The notes: a model not told the origin generated them from the sequence alone. 40,610 bases of DNA from CAZEPJ01 sp964514105 (GCA_964514105.1 CAZEPJ010000043.1:1-40610); one strand, 5' to 3'. Shown: positions 32,221-40,157, numbered from the stretch's first letter. Program-made: numbers and translations.

Positions 32221-33908
32221 GGGGCTACCTCCTCCCCCTCCCCGGCGCCCCTCGCGGGAGGTTCGGCCGGGAGTGACACGGTGAAGGTCGTCCCCGCCCC
32301 CACCGCGCTGTCCACCTCGATTTGACCCCCCAACTCCTCCACCAGTCCGTAGCAGATGGCCAGGCCCAGCCCGGTTCCCTTCCCCACCTCCTTGGTGGTG
32401 AAAAACGGCATGAAGATCCTGGAGAGGTCCTCCGGGGCGATGCCGTTTCCGTTGTCCAAGACGGCCGCCTTCACCTGCCCCCCCTCCTGCCACGAGCGGA
32501 TGCACACCCGCCCCCCCGGCCTCCCCGCCACGGCGTCCAGGGCGTTGTTGAGCAGGTTCACGAAGATCTGCTGCACATGGACCGGAGAGCCGAAGACCGG
32601 GGGCAACGGTCCCAGTGATGTCTCCAGGACCGCGTTCTCCACCTTGGCCCGGGGCCCTGCCATGGCCGCCAACTCCTCCAGGAGTTGGTTCAGGTCGATC
32701 GATTGCGGCCGAGCCTCCACCCTTCGGGAGAACTTTAGAAGCCCCTGGGTGATGACCTTGCACCGGGCCACCTGCTGGCCGATCTTCTCGGCCGAACCCA
32801 GGATCTCCGCCCGGTCCTCCTCGGCGATGGGGGAGACCCCTGCCAGGTCCTGAATCCACGTCTGGAGGGTGTCGATGGTGGCCAGAGGCGTATTGATCTC
32901 GTGGGCCAGCCCGGCGGACATCTCCCCGATGGCCGCCGCCTTGCCCGTGACCAGAAGCCGCTGGGTGAGGGCCTCCTTCTCCCGATCGGCCCTGGCCATG
33001 TGGCGGACGTGGTCGCGGGCCACGGCCACGGCCAGGACCACCGCGCCCATGGCCCCCAGGGCGAACATGGCCAGTCCCAGGATGGAGGCCTTCCAGAGGG
33101 GAGAGTACATGTCCGAGACGGCCTGCCGGAAGATGAGGAGCCAGGCGGGGTAGGTCAGCCAGGTCGTGGTGTAGATGTACGGCTCGCCGTCCACCTTGAT
33201 CTCCTGCACCCGGATCCCCTCGTGGGGCACGAGATCCAGATACCCGGACGGGGAGAGGACGTCCCCGGAGAGGCGCGGCCGCGTCTGGTAGAACCCCTGG
33301 CCGTTGACGATGAAGGTCTCCCCGGTCTCTCCGATGTGCGCCGCATCCACCAGTTTGTTGAAATGATCGGTGTTGACCGTGGCCCGAAAGATCCAGAACC
33401 CCCCATCGTCCTGGCGTTTCACGGCCACGACGAAATGGGGCACCTGGCGAAACCCCAGGAACATGTCGCTGACATAGACCCCCTTATCCACCACCTGGCG
33501 GAACCACTCGGTGTCGCGATAGTTCTTCCCGGCCAGGTCGTAGGGGCCCACGTACTTGAGGTGGTTGCCCGACGGGTCGATGATCCCCACGTCGGTGAAG
33601 AATCCGCCCCGCTGCTGGAGGATCCGGTAGATGCGCTCCAGCCCCCCGGCGGTCAACTCCTCCAGGGAGAACTGGTGCGCCAGGGTGGAGACCTCCGCGA
33701 TCAGGCCCTTGAGGAACGAGTGGATCGACTCCTTGTGATAACGCAGGGCGTTGGCGTGCTGCTCCAGCACGATGGAGCGGTTGAGGTTGGAGAAGAGCAA
33801 GAGGTTGGCCCCGCCGATGACCAGGAGGGGGAGGAGGGACACCAGGACCATGCGCCCCACCAGCCAGCGGAACATGGCATGGTAACCGTCGCCCTTGACC
33901 CCCTGCAT
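32217..33908 (-). CDS. dCache-domain sensor histidine kinase (HK5)
   Basis: A 563-aa membrane kinase. Helices at about 20-41 and 273-296 flank the dCache-like sensor with YVGPYDLAGKNY (119-130), WF, YVSDMFLGFRQVPHFVVAVKR and WIFRATVNTDHF. The H-box is GLAHEINTPLATI (His336), with Thr in place of the usual second Asn-Pro neighbour seen in HK1, HK2 and HK4. The ATPase has VNLLNNALDAV, DNGNGIA and GTGLGLAI. It is first in a three-gene overlapping operon with a receiver and PEP-synthase-like protein 2, giving the clearest kinase-receiver-target chain in the window. Confidence 0.93.
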   Translation of the reverse strand: MQGVKGDGYHAMFRWLVGRMVLVSLLPLLVIGGANLLLFSNLNRSIVLEQHANALRYHKESIHSFLKGLIAEVSTLAHQFSLEELTAGGLERIYRILQQRGGFFTDVGIIDPSGNHLKYVGPYDLAGKNYRDTEWFRQVVDKGVYVSDMFLGFRQVPHFVVAVKRQDDGGFWIFRATVNTDHFNKLVDAAHIGETGETFIVNGQGFYQTRPRLSGDVLSPSGYLDLVPHEGIRVQEIKVDGEPYIYTTTWLTYPAWLLIFRQAVSDMYSPLWKASILGLAMFALGAMGAVVLAVAVARDHVRHMARADREKEALTQRLLVTGKAAAIGEMSAGLAHEINTPLATIDTLQTWIQDLAGVSPIAEEDRAEILGSAEKIGQQVARCKVITQGLLKFSRRVEARPQSIDLNQLLEELAAMAGPRAKVENAVLETSLGPLPPVFGSPVHVQQIFVNLLNNALDAVAGRPGGRVCIRSWQEGGQVKAAVLDNGNGIAPEDLSRIFMPFFTTKEVGKGTGLGLAICYGLVEELGGQIEVDSAVGAGTTFTVSLPAEPPARGAGEGEEVAP

Positions 33909-34028
33909 GGCGGATCACGCTCCTGAACACGGCTCCTCCCCCGGCCTCCCGGGGGCCGCCCTCCCGCCCTCCCCCATGATACCAGAGATCCCCGCCGTGG
34001 ATGATTGTTTGCCCCCGGCCCGGGAGCC

Positions 34029-34688
34029 TCACGCCCCTGCGGGTTGGGGGACCAACCCGCAGGATTGCTCCCGCAGCACCGCCAGGAGGCGTTTGGCGCT
34101 TTTCTTCCTCGGGGCGTGGACGAAGAACGGGTCCTCCTTGGAGTCGGTCCGGATCTCGATCCGGCGGGTGGGAAGCAGAAGCCCGTGGAGGACCCCCAGC
34201 ACCCCCAGAGCCAGGAGCACCGGACCCGTGATGGACAGCCAGGAGTAGAAGAGCAGGGCCATGGTGGCCAGGGCCAGGCCCACCCAGGCCTCCCCGGGGC
34301 GCACCTGGCGGTGAACCTTGAGATCCCGGATCCGGTCCAGGGGGATCTCGTCGATGCGGGTCCCGTCCCGGTGGTCGCAGGTGATGGGCCTGTCCGGCGC
34401 GATGGTGGATCGCAGCCTGAGGATCCGGCGGTCCGTGAGAAAGAGGCTCACGGTCCCCTGCTCGGGCTCCTTGAGGACGGATTCGGTGAGCCGCATGTGG
34501 GCCTGGATCACATGGTGTTCCTCCACGATGGGCTCTCCCGGTCCCAGACGGCCCTTGATGCGGGCCCGGTACAGCTCCATGGTGCGCTGCCCCACGGCCT
34601 GCTGGAACGTCCGCTCGCGGATGTCCCCCCGGGCCCGCCTGAGGTGCAGCTGCCGGATCTCCTCGCGAAGGGACTGGATCTCAGTCAT
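34029..34688 (-). CDS. PH-like membrane-associated protein
   Basis: A 219-aa protein of unknown function. An N-terminal helical segment (1-50, rich in Arg/Glu) is followed by a part typical of bacterial PH-like domains: VSLFLTDRRILRLRS (about 82-96) and IDEIPLDRIRDLKVH (about 113-127). Two hydrophobic helices (about 137-155 and 157-175) follow, then LLPTRRIEIRTDSKEDPFFV, which resembles a second PH-like strand set. The start at 34688 overlaps the preceding gene by eight bases; the longer frame to 34769 is Trp/Pro-rich and rejected. It ends the TauE3 operon. Confidence 0.75.
   Translation of the reverse strand: MTEIQSLREEIRQLHLRRARGDIRERTFQQAVGQRTMELYRARIKGRLGPGEPIVEEHHVIQAHMRLTESVLKEPEQGTVSLFLTDRRILRLRSTIAPDRPITCDHRDGTRIDEIPLDRIRDLKVHRQVRPGEAWVGLALATMALLFYSWLSITGPVLLALGVLGVLHGLLLPTRRIEIRTDSKEDPFFVHAPRKKSAKRLLAVLREQSCGLVPQPAGA
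34036..34063 (-). terminator. Strong hairpin at the end of the TauE3 operon
   Basis: CCTGCGGGTTGG (34036-34047) and CCAACCCGCAGG (34052-34063) form a perfect 12-pair stem with loop GGGA. It overlaps the last codons of the PH-like gene. There is no T tract, so it may protect the mRNA end or aid termination. Confidence 0.5.
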
Positions 34689-34881
34689 GATACGGGTACT
34701 CCCCGGGCGAGGTGTGGCTGGCATGGAGCTGGGGCATGAGCTGGACCACCACGGCCACCAGCATGACAAAGCCCACCACGAAGGCGAAGAAGGGGTCCCA
34801 TTCCCGGACCAGGGAGTCGTACAGGAGCCACACGAGAAACCCGTAGAGCACCAGGTTGGCGATGATCTGGAACAGCTTCAT
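34681..34881 (-). CDS. Small membrane protein
   Basis: A 66-aa protein with two hydrophobic helices (about 5-22, IIANLVLYGFLVWLLYDSL, and 31-50, FFAFVVGFVMLVAVVVQLM) and a polar His-containing tail (QLHASHTSPGEYPYHD). No family is recognised. It overlaps the next gene by eight bases and follows the 36-aa microgene by 12 bases, so it belongs to the TauE3 operon and may be a transporter-associated subunit. Confidence 0.75.
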   Translation of the reverse strand: MKLFQIIANLVLYGFLVWLLYDSLVREWDPFFAFVVGFVMLVAVVVQLMPQLHASHTSPGEYPYHD

Positions 34882-34893
34882 GGTCGCACCCCC

Positions 34894-35004
34894 TCACATG
34901 GCCTGATGGAGCCACAGGACGTACACCGCCGCCGCGCTCCCCAGGGAGATGGCGAGAAGCACGATCCAGTAAGCCAGCATGGAATCGTACCATTTCTTGT
35001 CCAT
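34894..35004 (-). CDS. 36-aa single-helix microprotein
   Basis: This frame reads MDKKWYDSMLAYWIVLL followed by AISLGSAAAVYVLWLHQAM and stop. One hydrophobic helix (about residues 9-31) with a charged N-terminus marks a single-span membrane peptide. AGGAGG lies 8 bases before the ATG, and it fills the gap between TauE3 and the 66-aa membrane protein exactly in operon spacing (51 and 12 bases). Such peptides often stabilise transporters. The function is unknown. Confidence 0.75.
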   Translation of the reverse strand: MDKKWYDSMLAYWIVLLAISLGSAAAVYVLWLHQAM

Positions 35005-35055
35005 CGAAAGCCTCCTCGATTCGACGGGCCCGCGCACGGGGCGCGGACCGCGAGA

Positions 35056-36123
35056 TCACGCCTGGACCACCAGGGAGGGCACCCAAGCGGGCACGCGCTT
35101 GCCATGGCGATGCCGGATGGAGAACAGGACCAGGGTCACGATGAAGATGCATAGAAAGACCATCTCCCCCAGGGTGAAGACCACGGCGAAGAAGGCCAGA
35201 AACTCGATGCTCTGCCCCGTGAGCACGTAGATGAGTCGAAGCATGGCCCCCACCGTGGCCAGGATGAGGGAGTAGCTCAGGATGTACCGGATGGCCGGGC
35301 CGCGGACGAACATGGTGGCCAGGCTGCCGAACTGGGCCCCGATCATGGCCCCCACGATCATGAACAGGACGGCCATCATGTCCACGTTGCCCGACATGGA
35401 CTGCCTGAGGCATCCGTACCCACCCGAGACCACGATCTCCAGCAGGTCGGTCCCCACGGCGATGTGGGTGGTGGAGCCGATGAGGTAGACCAGGGCCGGG
35501 ACGCGGACGAACCCGCCGCCCACCCCCAGAAAGCCCGCCAAGACCCCCGTGACCACGCCCACGATGACGATCATCCACATGGAGATGACCAGCCGGGCCG
35601 TGCCGCACTTGACGATGGGGTACAGGGGGATGGACTGGAAGAACCGGTGGATGGTGCTGGTCTTGAGCTCCCGGCCGACGGCTTTGCCCGCCGCCGACTC
35701 CTCCTCGATCTTGCGCTGGGCCCGGTGAGTCTCCATCTGGGTGTAGATGAAGATGCCGAACATGACCACCACCGACGCGATGAGCAGCGCCACCCCGGCG
35801 ATGCCGAGCTTCTTGGTGTAGTTGAGGAGCCTCACGCCCAGTTCCACCCCCAGCATGGTGCCGCCCACCATGGCCAGGCCAAGGGTCCAGTCGATGTTGC
35901 CCAGCTGCCGGTGGCGCACTGTGGAGATGACGGCCTTGCCGGAGATGTGGGTGGCGTCGATGCCAGAGGCCATGTACCCGGGAAAGCCGAAGACGATGAG
36001 GGCGGGCGTCACCATGTACCCGCCGCCCACGCCGATGAAGCCGCCCACCACGCCCACGGTGAAGCCCGTCAACGCCAGGAGGAATATGGGGGCCTGGATG
36101 CCGGAGATGGCGAAATCGAACAT
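35056..36123 (-). CDS. TauE/SafE family membrane transporter (TauE3)
   Basis: A 355-aa polytopic protein. The half-repeats begin GVVGGFIGVGGGYMVTPALI (about 24-43) and GVLAGFLGVGGGFVRVPALVYL (near 195-216). Between them IDATHISGKAVISTVRHRQL parallels the MAHIAGKSMVSTMRHSKF segment of TauE2, and TTHIAVGTDLLE parallels THIAVGTDLFE, so the two are close paralogues. The cytoplasmic loop (ETHRAQRKIEEESAAGKAVG) is charged. GGAGGGAGAC precedes the ATG. It is second in an operon driven by a consensus sigma-54 promoter. Export of sulfite or another sulfur oxyanion is the family expectation, not shown here. Confidence 0.92.
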   Translation of the reverse strand: MFDFAISGIQAPIFLLALTGFTVGVVGGFIGVGGGYMVTPALIVFGFPGYMASGIDATHISGKAVISTVRHRQLGNIDWTLGLAMVGGTMLGVELGVRLLNYTKKLGIAGVALLIASVVVMFGIFIYTQMETHRAQRKIEEESAAGKAVGRELKTSTIHRFFQSIPLYPIVKCGTARLVISMWMIVIVGVVTGVLAGFLGVGGGFVRVPALVYLIGSTTHIAVGTDLLEIVVSGGYGCLRQSMSGNVDMMAVLFMIVGAMIGAQFGSLATMFVRGPAIRYILSYSLILATVGAMLRLIYVLTGQSIEFLAFFAVVFTLGEMVFLCIFIVTLVLFSIRHRHGKRVPAWVPSLVVQA

Positions 36124-36139
36124 GTCTCCCTCCTCTCTA

Positions 36140-36694
36140 TTAGTGACCGTAGTGTTCGATCTTCTTGATCTTCCACCCCAGCATGTCCGTGAACCCCTCG
36201 GCCATGAGCCCGAGGCACAGCCCCACGGCGATGACCACGGCCACGTTCCAGACCCCGGACCACGGGTTGGTGTGGACCCCTTTGTGGGTGAAAGTGTCCT
36301 TGTACTTGAACCCCTTGGACTCCTTGATCTGCCAGGGGACCGAGACGATGAGCCTGTCCCCGTCCAGCTTGGCCCGTTTTCCCTCCTTGAGCACGTCGTT
36401 GCCGATGATCCCGTTACAATTGGCGGGGAGACGCTGCCCCTTCTTGACCGGAACCGCCTGCAGGCCGTCGATGACGTCCCCTTGCACAATGGTCAGGCTG
36501 GCCGGCCGCTCCTTGGTGGCGTCCTTGAAGGTGTGGGCGTTGACGGCGTAGCCATCGGTGGTGGCCTCGTAGTAGTACCAGCGCGCCATCTGCCCGGATG
36601 TGTAGGAATTCACCACAAACAGGATCACCGCGATGGAGGCCGCCGTCCAGAAGATGAACTTGATGGTTCCTTTTTTCCTATGATTTTCTGCCAA
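36140..36694 (-). CDS. TauE-accessory membrane protein with periplasmic domain
   Basis: A 184-aa protein with an N-terminal anchor helix (11-29), a periplasmic domain (about 32-143) and a second helix (147-165) before a cytoplasmic tail ending GWKIKKIEHYGH. HTNPW before helix 2 and the KIKKIEH tail match NTNPW and KSRKIVEH of the 97-aa protein before TauE2, so this looks like the same subunit with a larger outside domain. One periplasmic Cys (residue 93, ANCNGIIGND) is present. The start is a TTG with AAGGAGGGG six bases upstream; no ATG fits. First gene of the sigma-54-controlled TauE3 operon. Confidence 0.82.
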   Translation of the reverse strand: MAENHRKKGTIKFIFWTAASIAVILFVVNSYTSGQMARWYYYEATTDGYAVNAHTFKDATKERPASLTIVQGDVIDGLQAVPVKKGQRLPANCNGIIGNDVLKEGKRAKLDGDRLIVSVPWQIKESKGFKYKDTFTHKGVHTNPWSGVWNVAVVIAVGLCLGLMAEGFTDMLGWKIKKIEHYGH

Positions 36695-36754
36695 GTTGAT
36701 CCCCTCCTTCCGTATGTTGGAATTCTCCCCAGAGGCGGGAGGATATGGGACCCC

Positions 36755-36772
36755 TTTGCAAGGTAGGTGCCA
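36755..36772 (-). promoter_or_regulatory. Sigma-54 promoter of the TauE3 operon
   Basis: On the minus strand the sequence is TGGCACCTACCTTGCAAA, an almost perfect TGGCACG-N4-TTGCW with the GG-N10-GC spacing exact (GG at 36771-36770, GC at 36759-36758). Predicted start is near 36746, giving a leader of about 52 bases to the TTG at 36694. A 15-base palindrome lies about 131 bp upstream of that start. Confidence 0.88.
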
Positions 36773-36869
36773 CGCAAGTCGGCCCGATGGCCAACGGATA
36801 ATTCTTTGAAAGCAGGCCGTTTGCGGGCAGCGGGGCCTACCCTGACCCAGGGACCCCATGTCAGCTTTT

Positions 36870-36884
36870 TTTACAGCGTGTAAA
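36870..36884. promoter_or_regulatory. Palindromic operator, likely sigma-54 activator binding site
   Basis: TTTACAGCGTGTAAA is a perfect inverted repeat with a three-base spacer. It is centred about 131 bp upstream of the predicted TauE3 start and about 160 bp upstream of the HK6 ATG. The same 6-3-6 palindrome recurs at 39985-39999. In the 343-base gap between 36694 and 37038 this and the sigma-54 promoter are the only elements I recognise; no sigma-54 promoter facing HK6 was found. Confidence 0.75.
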
Positions 36885-37037
36885 GGGGCCCCCCGGACAG
36901 GAGGATCAGGCGATGGCCATTGCCCGCAGGGCGCCCGTGTGGTAATCCATTCTGGGACTCCCCGGGCACGGCGACCCCAGCGGGACGGGCGTGCGCAGGG
37001 GGGTGAACGCCGAGGGGGCCACAGGAGCCTTTCGCCG

Positions 37038-38525
37038 ATGGAATGGAAGCACGTCAGCCTTCGATCCCGGATCCTCCTCATCGTCGGCGCCCTGGTGGTG
37101 GCGGCCGTGGTCGGAGGCCTGGTGACCATGCGCTACATTTACTGGTTGGGCTCCACTCTCACCGCCATGATGGACCGGGACGTGGCCTCCCTGAGGACGG
37201 CCCAGGAGCTGGAGACCGCCCTGGTCCTTCAGAAGGGGTACGTCGCGTACTACCTGGATGACGGAGACCCCTCCTGGCTCAGGCGCCTGGATGAACACCG
37301 AAACGCGTTTGAGGAATGGCTCAGGAAGGCCCGGGAGTATCCCGATTCGGAGCAGGGGCGGGAGATCCTGGCCCGCATCGAGTCCGAGTATCTCCAGTAC
37401 GACGCCTCCCGGCAGAACGCCATCCGGCTGTTTCAGGCCGACGACAGGGTCGGAGCCGCCCGGGCGCGTCAGGGGTATCTGGGGGCGTTCTTCCGGATCA
37501 CCGACCTGAGCGAGCAGTACAAACGGCTCCACCAGCGAAGCATGGAGGAGGCCCGGAGGGACATCGAGGCCCGGGCCCAGTTCATCAATGACCTGGCCCT
37601 GGCCACCCTGCCCGCCGTCCTGCTCCTGGGCATCCTCCTGGGCCACATCCTCATCCGGCAGGTCCTGGAGCCCATCCGCAGGCTCGCCATGGAGGCCGAG
37701 GAGGCCAGGGGGCGGGGCCCCGTGAAGGATGAGGTGAAGGCCCTGAGTCGCCGGGTCCACAACCTGGTGGAGGACCGGGACCTGACCAAGTCCCAGCTGG
37801 AGCGGAGCCAGGAGCATTTGATCCAGTCGGAGAAGTGGGCCATGATGGGGAAGCTGGCCGCGGGGGTGGCCCACAGCATCCGAAACCCCCTCACATCCGT
37901 GAAGATGCGTCTTTTCTCCTTGCAGCGGGCCCTGGATCTCTCCTCGGCCCCGCAAGAGGACTTCGAGGTCATCTCCGAAGAGGTCCGCCACATCGACAGC
38001 ATCGTGCGCAACTTCCTGGAGTACTCCAGGCCTGAGAAGCTCAACATGAAGAAGGCGAGCCCGTCGGACGTGGTGGACATGGCCCTGCTTCTCCTGCGCC
38101 ACAGGCTGGAGTCTTACGGCGTCACGGTGGCCGTGGAGCGCCCGGGGAGGCTGCCCGCCATCTGGGCGGACCCGGAGCAGTTCAAGGAGGTCCTGGTGAA
38201 CCTCCTGGTCAACGCGTGCGAGGCCATGAGCGGCGGTGGAGCCGTGGTGATCTCGGAGGCGGTGGGGCTGGACGACGCGTTGGGACGCGTGGTGCGGGTG
38301 ACCGTGCAGGACAACGGGCCGGGCATCCCGGCGTCCATCCGGGACAAGGTCTTTCAGCCGTTTTTCAGCACCAAGGAGGAGGGCACCGGGCTGGGGCTGA
38401 GCATCGCCGCCCGCATCGTGGAGGAGCACGGCGGATGGCTGAGGCTCAGGTCCGGCGAAGGCGAGGGCGCGGCGTTCGTCATCACGCTGCCGTTGAGGGA
38501 GGAGGAGGTTTGGGAACGATCTTGA
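37038..38525 (+). CDS. Sensor histidine kinase of the NtrB type (HK6)
   Basis: A 495-aa membrane kinase. Helix 1 (11-31) and helix 2 (187-207) enclose an all-helical periplasmic domain of about 155 residues, of the four-helix-bundle type rather than dCache. A HAMP-like linker and coiled coil lead to the H-box AAGVAHSIRNPLTSV (His279). The ATPase has VNLLVNACEAM, DNGPGIP and GTGLGLSI. The frame is open to 36858 but the extra 60 residues are low-complexity; ACAGGAG precedes ATG 37038. Its last 16 bases overlap the NtrC-type activator gene, so the two form a two-component system. It is not closely related to HK1, HK2, HK4 and HK5. Confidence 0.93.
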   Translation: MEWKHVSLRSRILLIVGALVVAAVVGGLVTMRYIYWLGSTLTAMMDRDVASLRTAQELETALVLQKGYVAYYLDDGDPSWLRRLDEHRNAFEEWLRKAREYPDSEQGREILARIESEYLQYDASRQNAIRLFQADDRVGAARARQGYLGAFFRITDLSEQYKRLHQRSMEEARRDIEARAQFINDLALATLPAVLLLGILLGHILIRQVLEPIRRLAMEAEEARGRGPVKDEVKALSRRVHNLVEDRDLTKSQLERSQEHLIQSEKWAMMGKLAAGVAHSIRNPLTSVKMRLFSLQRALDLSSAPQEDFEVISEEVRHIDSIVRNFLEYSRPEKLNMKKASPSDVVDMALLLLRHRLESYGVTVAVERPGRLPAIWADPEQFKEVLVNLLVNACEAMSGGGAVVISEAVGLDDALGRVVRVTVQDNGPGIPASIRDKVFQPFFSTKEEGTGLGLSIAARIVEEHGGWLRLRSGEGEGAAFVITLPLREEEVWERS

Positions 38526-39949
38526 TCGTGGACGACGACGCCCAGCTCCGGCAGAGCTTCGAGAAGCTCTTGCTCCAGGAAGGGCATTTGGTGCGGACGG
38601 CCCCCACGGGGGAGGCCGGCCTGGCCTCGGTGCGGGAGGACTCCCCGGACCTGGTCGTGATGGATGTGCGCCTCCCGGGCATGAACGGGCTCGAGACGTT
38701 TCTGGCCATGCGCCAGGTGGACTCCAAGCTCCCGGCGATCATCATGACGGCCTTCGGCACCACGGAGACGGCCATCGAGGCCACCAAACTGGGGGCCTTC
38801 GACTATGTGCTCAAGCCGTTCGAGATCCCGGACATGCTGGCCCTGATCCGCCAGGCCCTGGAGGCGGGCCGTTTCATGCGGGCCCGGGTGGAGTTGGATC
38901 GGCTGCCCGATGGGGCCTCGGCCGATGCCCTCATCGGTCGGAGCAAGCCCATGCAGGAGGTGTACAAGGCCATCGGCCGCGTGGCCCCCACCGACGCCAC
39001 GGTGCTCATCCGCGGGGAATCGGGCACGGGCAAGGAGTTGGTGGCGCGCGCCATATACCAGCACAGCCTGCGCAGCGAGAAGCCCTTCCTGGTGATCAAC
39101 TGCGTGGCCATCCCGGAGACCCTGCTGGAGAGCGAGCTCTTCGGGTACGAGAAGGGCGCCTTCACCGGGGCCGTGAACCGGCGGGTGGGGAAGATCGAGC
39201 AGGCCCACGGCGGCACTGTGTTCTTGGACGAGATCGGCGACATGCCGTTCAGCATCCAGTCCAAGATTCTCCGCCTCCTGCAGGAAAAGAGCATCGAGCG
39301 GCTGGGCGGGCGCGAGCCCATCCCGGTGGACGTCCGCGTCATCGCGGCCACCAACCGAGATCTGGAAAAGGCGCTGGGCGAGGGGCGTTTCCGGGAGGAC
39401 CTTTACTACCGGCTCAAGGTCGTGACGCTCTGGCTGCCGCCCCTGCGGGAGCGGCTGGGGGACATCCCCCTTCTGGTCGACTACTTCCTCAACCGATTCG
39501 CCGCCGAGATGGGGATGGACAATCCGGGCATGAGCCGGGAGGCCGAGGTGCTCCTCGCCGGCCACGGATGGCCGGGCAACGTGAGGGAGCTGGCCAACGG
39601 CATCCAGAAGGCCCTCATCTTCAGCCGGGGATGCCCCTGCTCGGCCGAGGATGTGGCCCAGGCCATCCGCGGGGAGCGGCCCCCCACCAGGCCCGCCCCC
39701 GAGGCGGGTGAAGGCGAGGCCATCCGCCTCTGGCTCCGGGAGGCCCTGTCCGCCGGAGGAGACGACGGCCTCTTCGAGACCCTGGTGGACCGTTTCGCGA
39801 GCATCCTCATCGGAGAGGCCCTCAACCTCACCGGCGGGAACCGCACCCGTGCGGCCAAGCTCCTGGGGCTGTCCCGCCCGACCCTTCAGGCCAAGATCGA
39901 GAAATACGGCCTGCGGATGGAGACATCGGTCAAGGGCAACGGACCGTGA
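38510..39949 (+). CDS. NtrC-family sigma-54 response regulator
   Basis: A 479-aa activator. The receiver (1-120) has D8-D9-D10, phosphoacceptor D52 (VVMDVRLPGMNG), T80 and K102. The AAA+ domain has Walker A GESGTGKE (169-176), a canonical GAFTGA (216-221), Walker B TVFLDEIGD and REDLYYRL. The Fis-type helix-turn-helix (about 435-465) contains NRTRAAKLLGLSRPTLQAKI. The start is taken as TTG 38510, which gives MGTILIVDDD and has GAGGGAGG seven bases upstream within the HK6 gene. Two matching palindromes flank this operon, each upstream of a sigma-54 promoter, so its regulon probably includes the TauE3 operon and the receiver at 40158. It is also the intact relative of the broken regulator at 4910-6243. 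Confidence 0.95.
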   Translation: MGTILIVDDDAQLRQSFEKLLLQEGHLVRTAPTGEAGLASVREDSPDLVVMDVRLPGMNGLETFLAMRQVDSKLPAIIMTAFGTTETAIEATKLGAFDYVLKPFEIPDMLALIRQALEAGRFMRARVELDRLPDGASADALIGRSKPMQEVYKAIGRVAPTDATVLIRGESGTGKELVARAIYQHSLRSEKPFLVINCVAIPETLLESELFGYEKGAFTGAVNRRVGKIEQAHGGTVFLDEIGDMPFSIQSKILRLLQEKSIERLGGREPIPVDVRVIAATNRDLEKALGEGRFREDLYYRLKVVTLWLPPLRERLGDIPLLVDYFLNRFAAEMGMDNPGMSREAEVLLAGHGWPGNVRELANGIQKALIFSRGCPCSAEDVAQAIRGERPPTRPAPEAGEGEAIRLWLREALSAGGDDGLFETLVDRFASILIGEALNLTGGNRTRAAKLLGLSRPTLQAKIEKYGLRMETSVKGNGP

Positions 39950-39984
39950 GCCGCTGATCCGTCCTGAGGCGCCGTGCCTGCCTC

Positions 39985-39999
39985 TTTACACCATGTAAA
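39985..39999. promoter_or_regulatory. Palindromic operator, likely sigma-54 activator binding site
   Basis: TTTACACCATGTAAA is a perfect inverted repeat with a three-base spacer, identical in both arms to 36870-36884. It is centred about 141 bp upstream of the predicted start of the sigma-54 promoter at 40107, a typical enhancer distance. Confidence 0.75.
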
Positions 40000-40106
40000 A
40001 GAGACTGGCACGGGGATCGGTACAGGCTCGCGGCTTCGGGCGCGGGCCGCCCCCCAAACCGTCTCCTGGCCTCCAAGCGACTTCACCCCATCTCTCCCGC
40101 AATCCA

Positions 40107-40122
40107 TGGCATGGCTGTTGCT
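40107..40122 (+). promoter_or_regulatory. Sigma-54 promoter of the terminal receiver gene
   Basis: TGGCATGGCTGTTGCT matches TGGCACG-N4-TTGCW with one change in the -24 element. GG (40108-40109) and GC (40120-40121) are separated by exactly ten bases. Predicted start is near 40133, 25 bases before the GTG at 40158. Confidence 0.8.
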
Positions 40123-40157
40123 TCTTCGCTTTATCAACGCCCCGGAGGATGGGTCCT

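Noticed and set aside
36885..37037. A sigma-54 promoter facing HK6 next to the palindrome.
   Set aside because: I looked for GG-N10-GC on the plus strand with TGGC and TTGC character and found none acceptable.
40006..40021. TGGCACGGGGATCGGT as a sigma-54 promoter.
   Set aside because: The -24 half is perfect but no GC occurs at the correct -12 position. The site at 40107 is complete and better placed.
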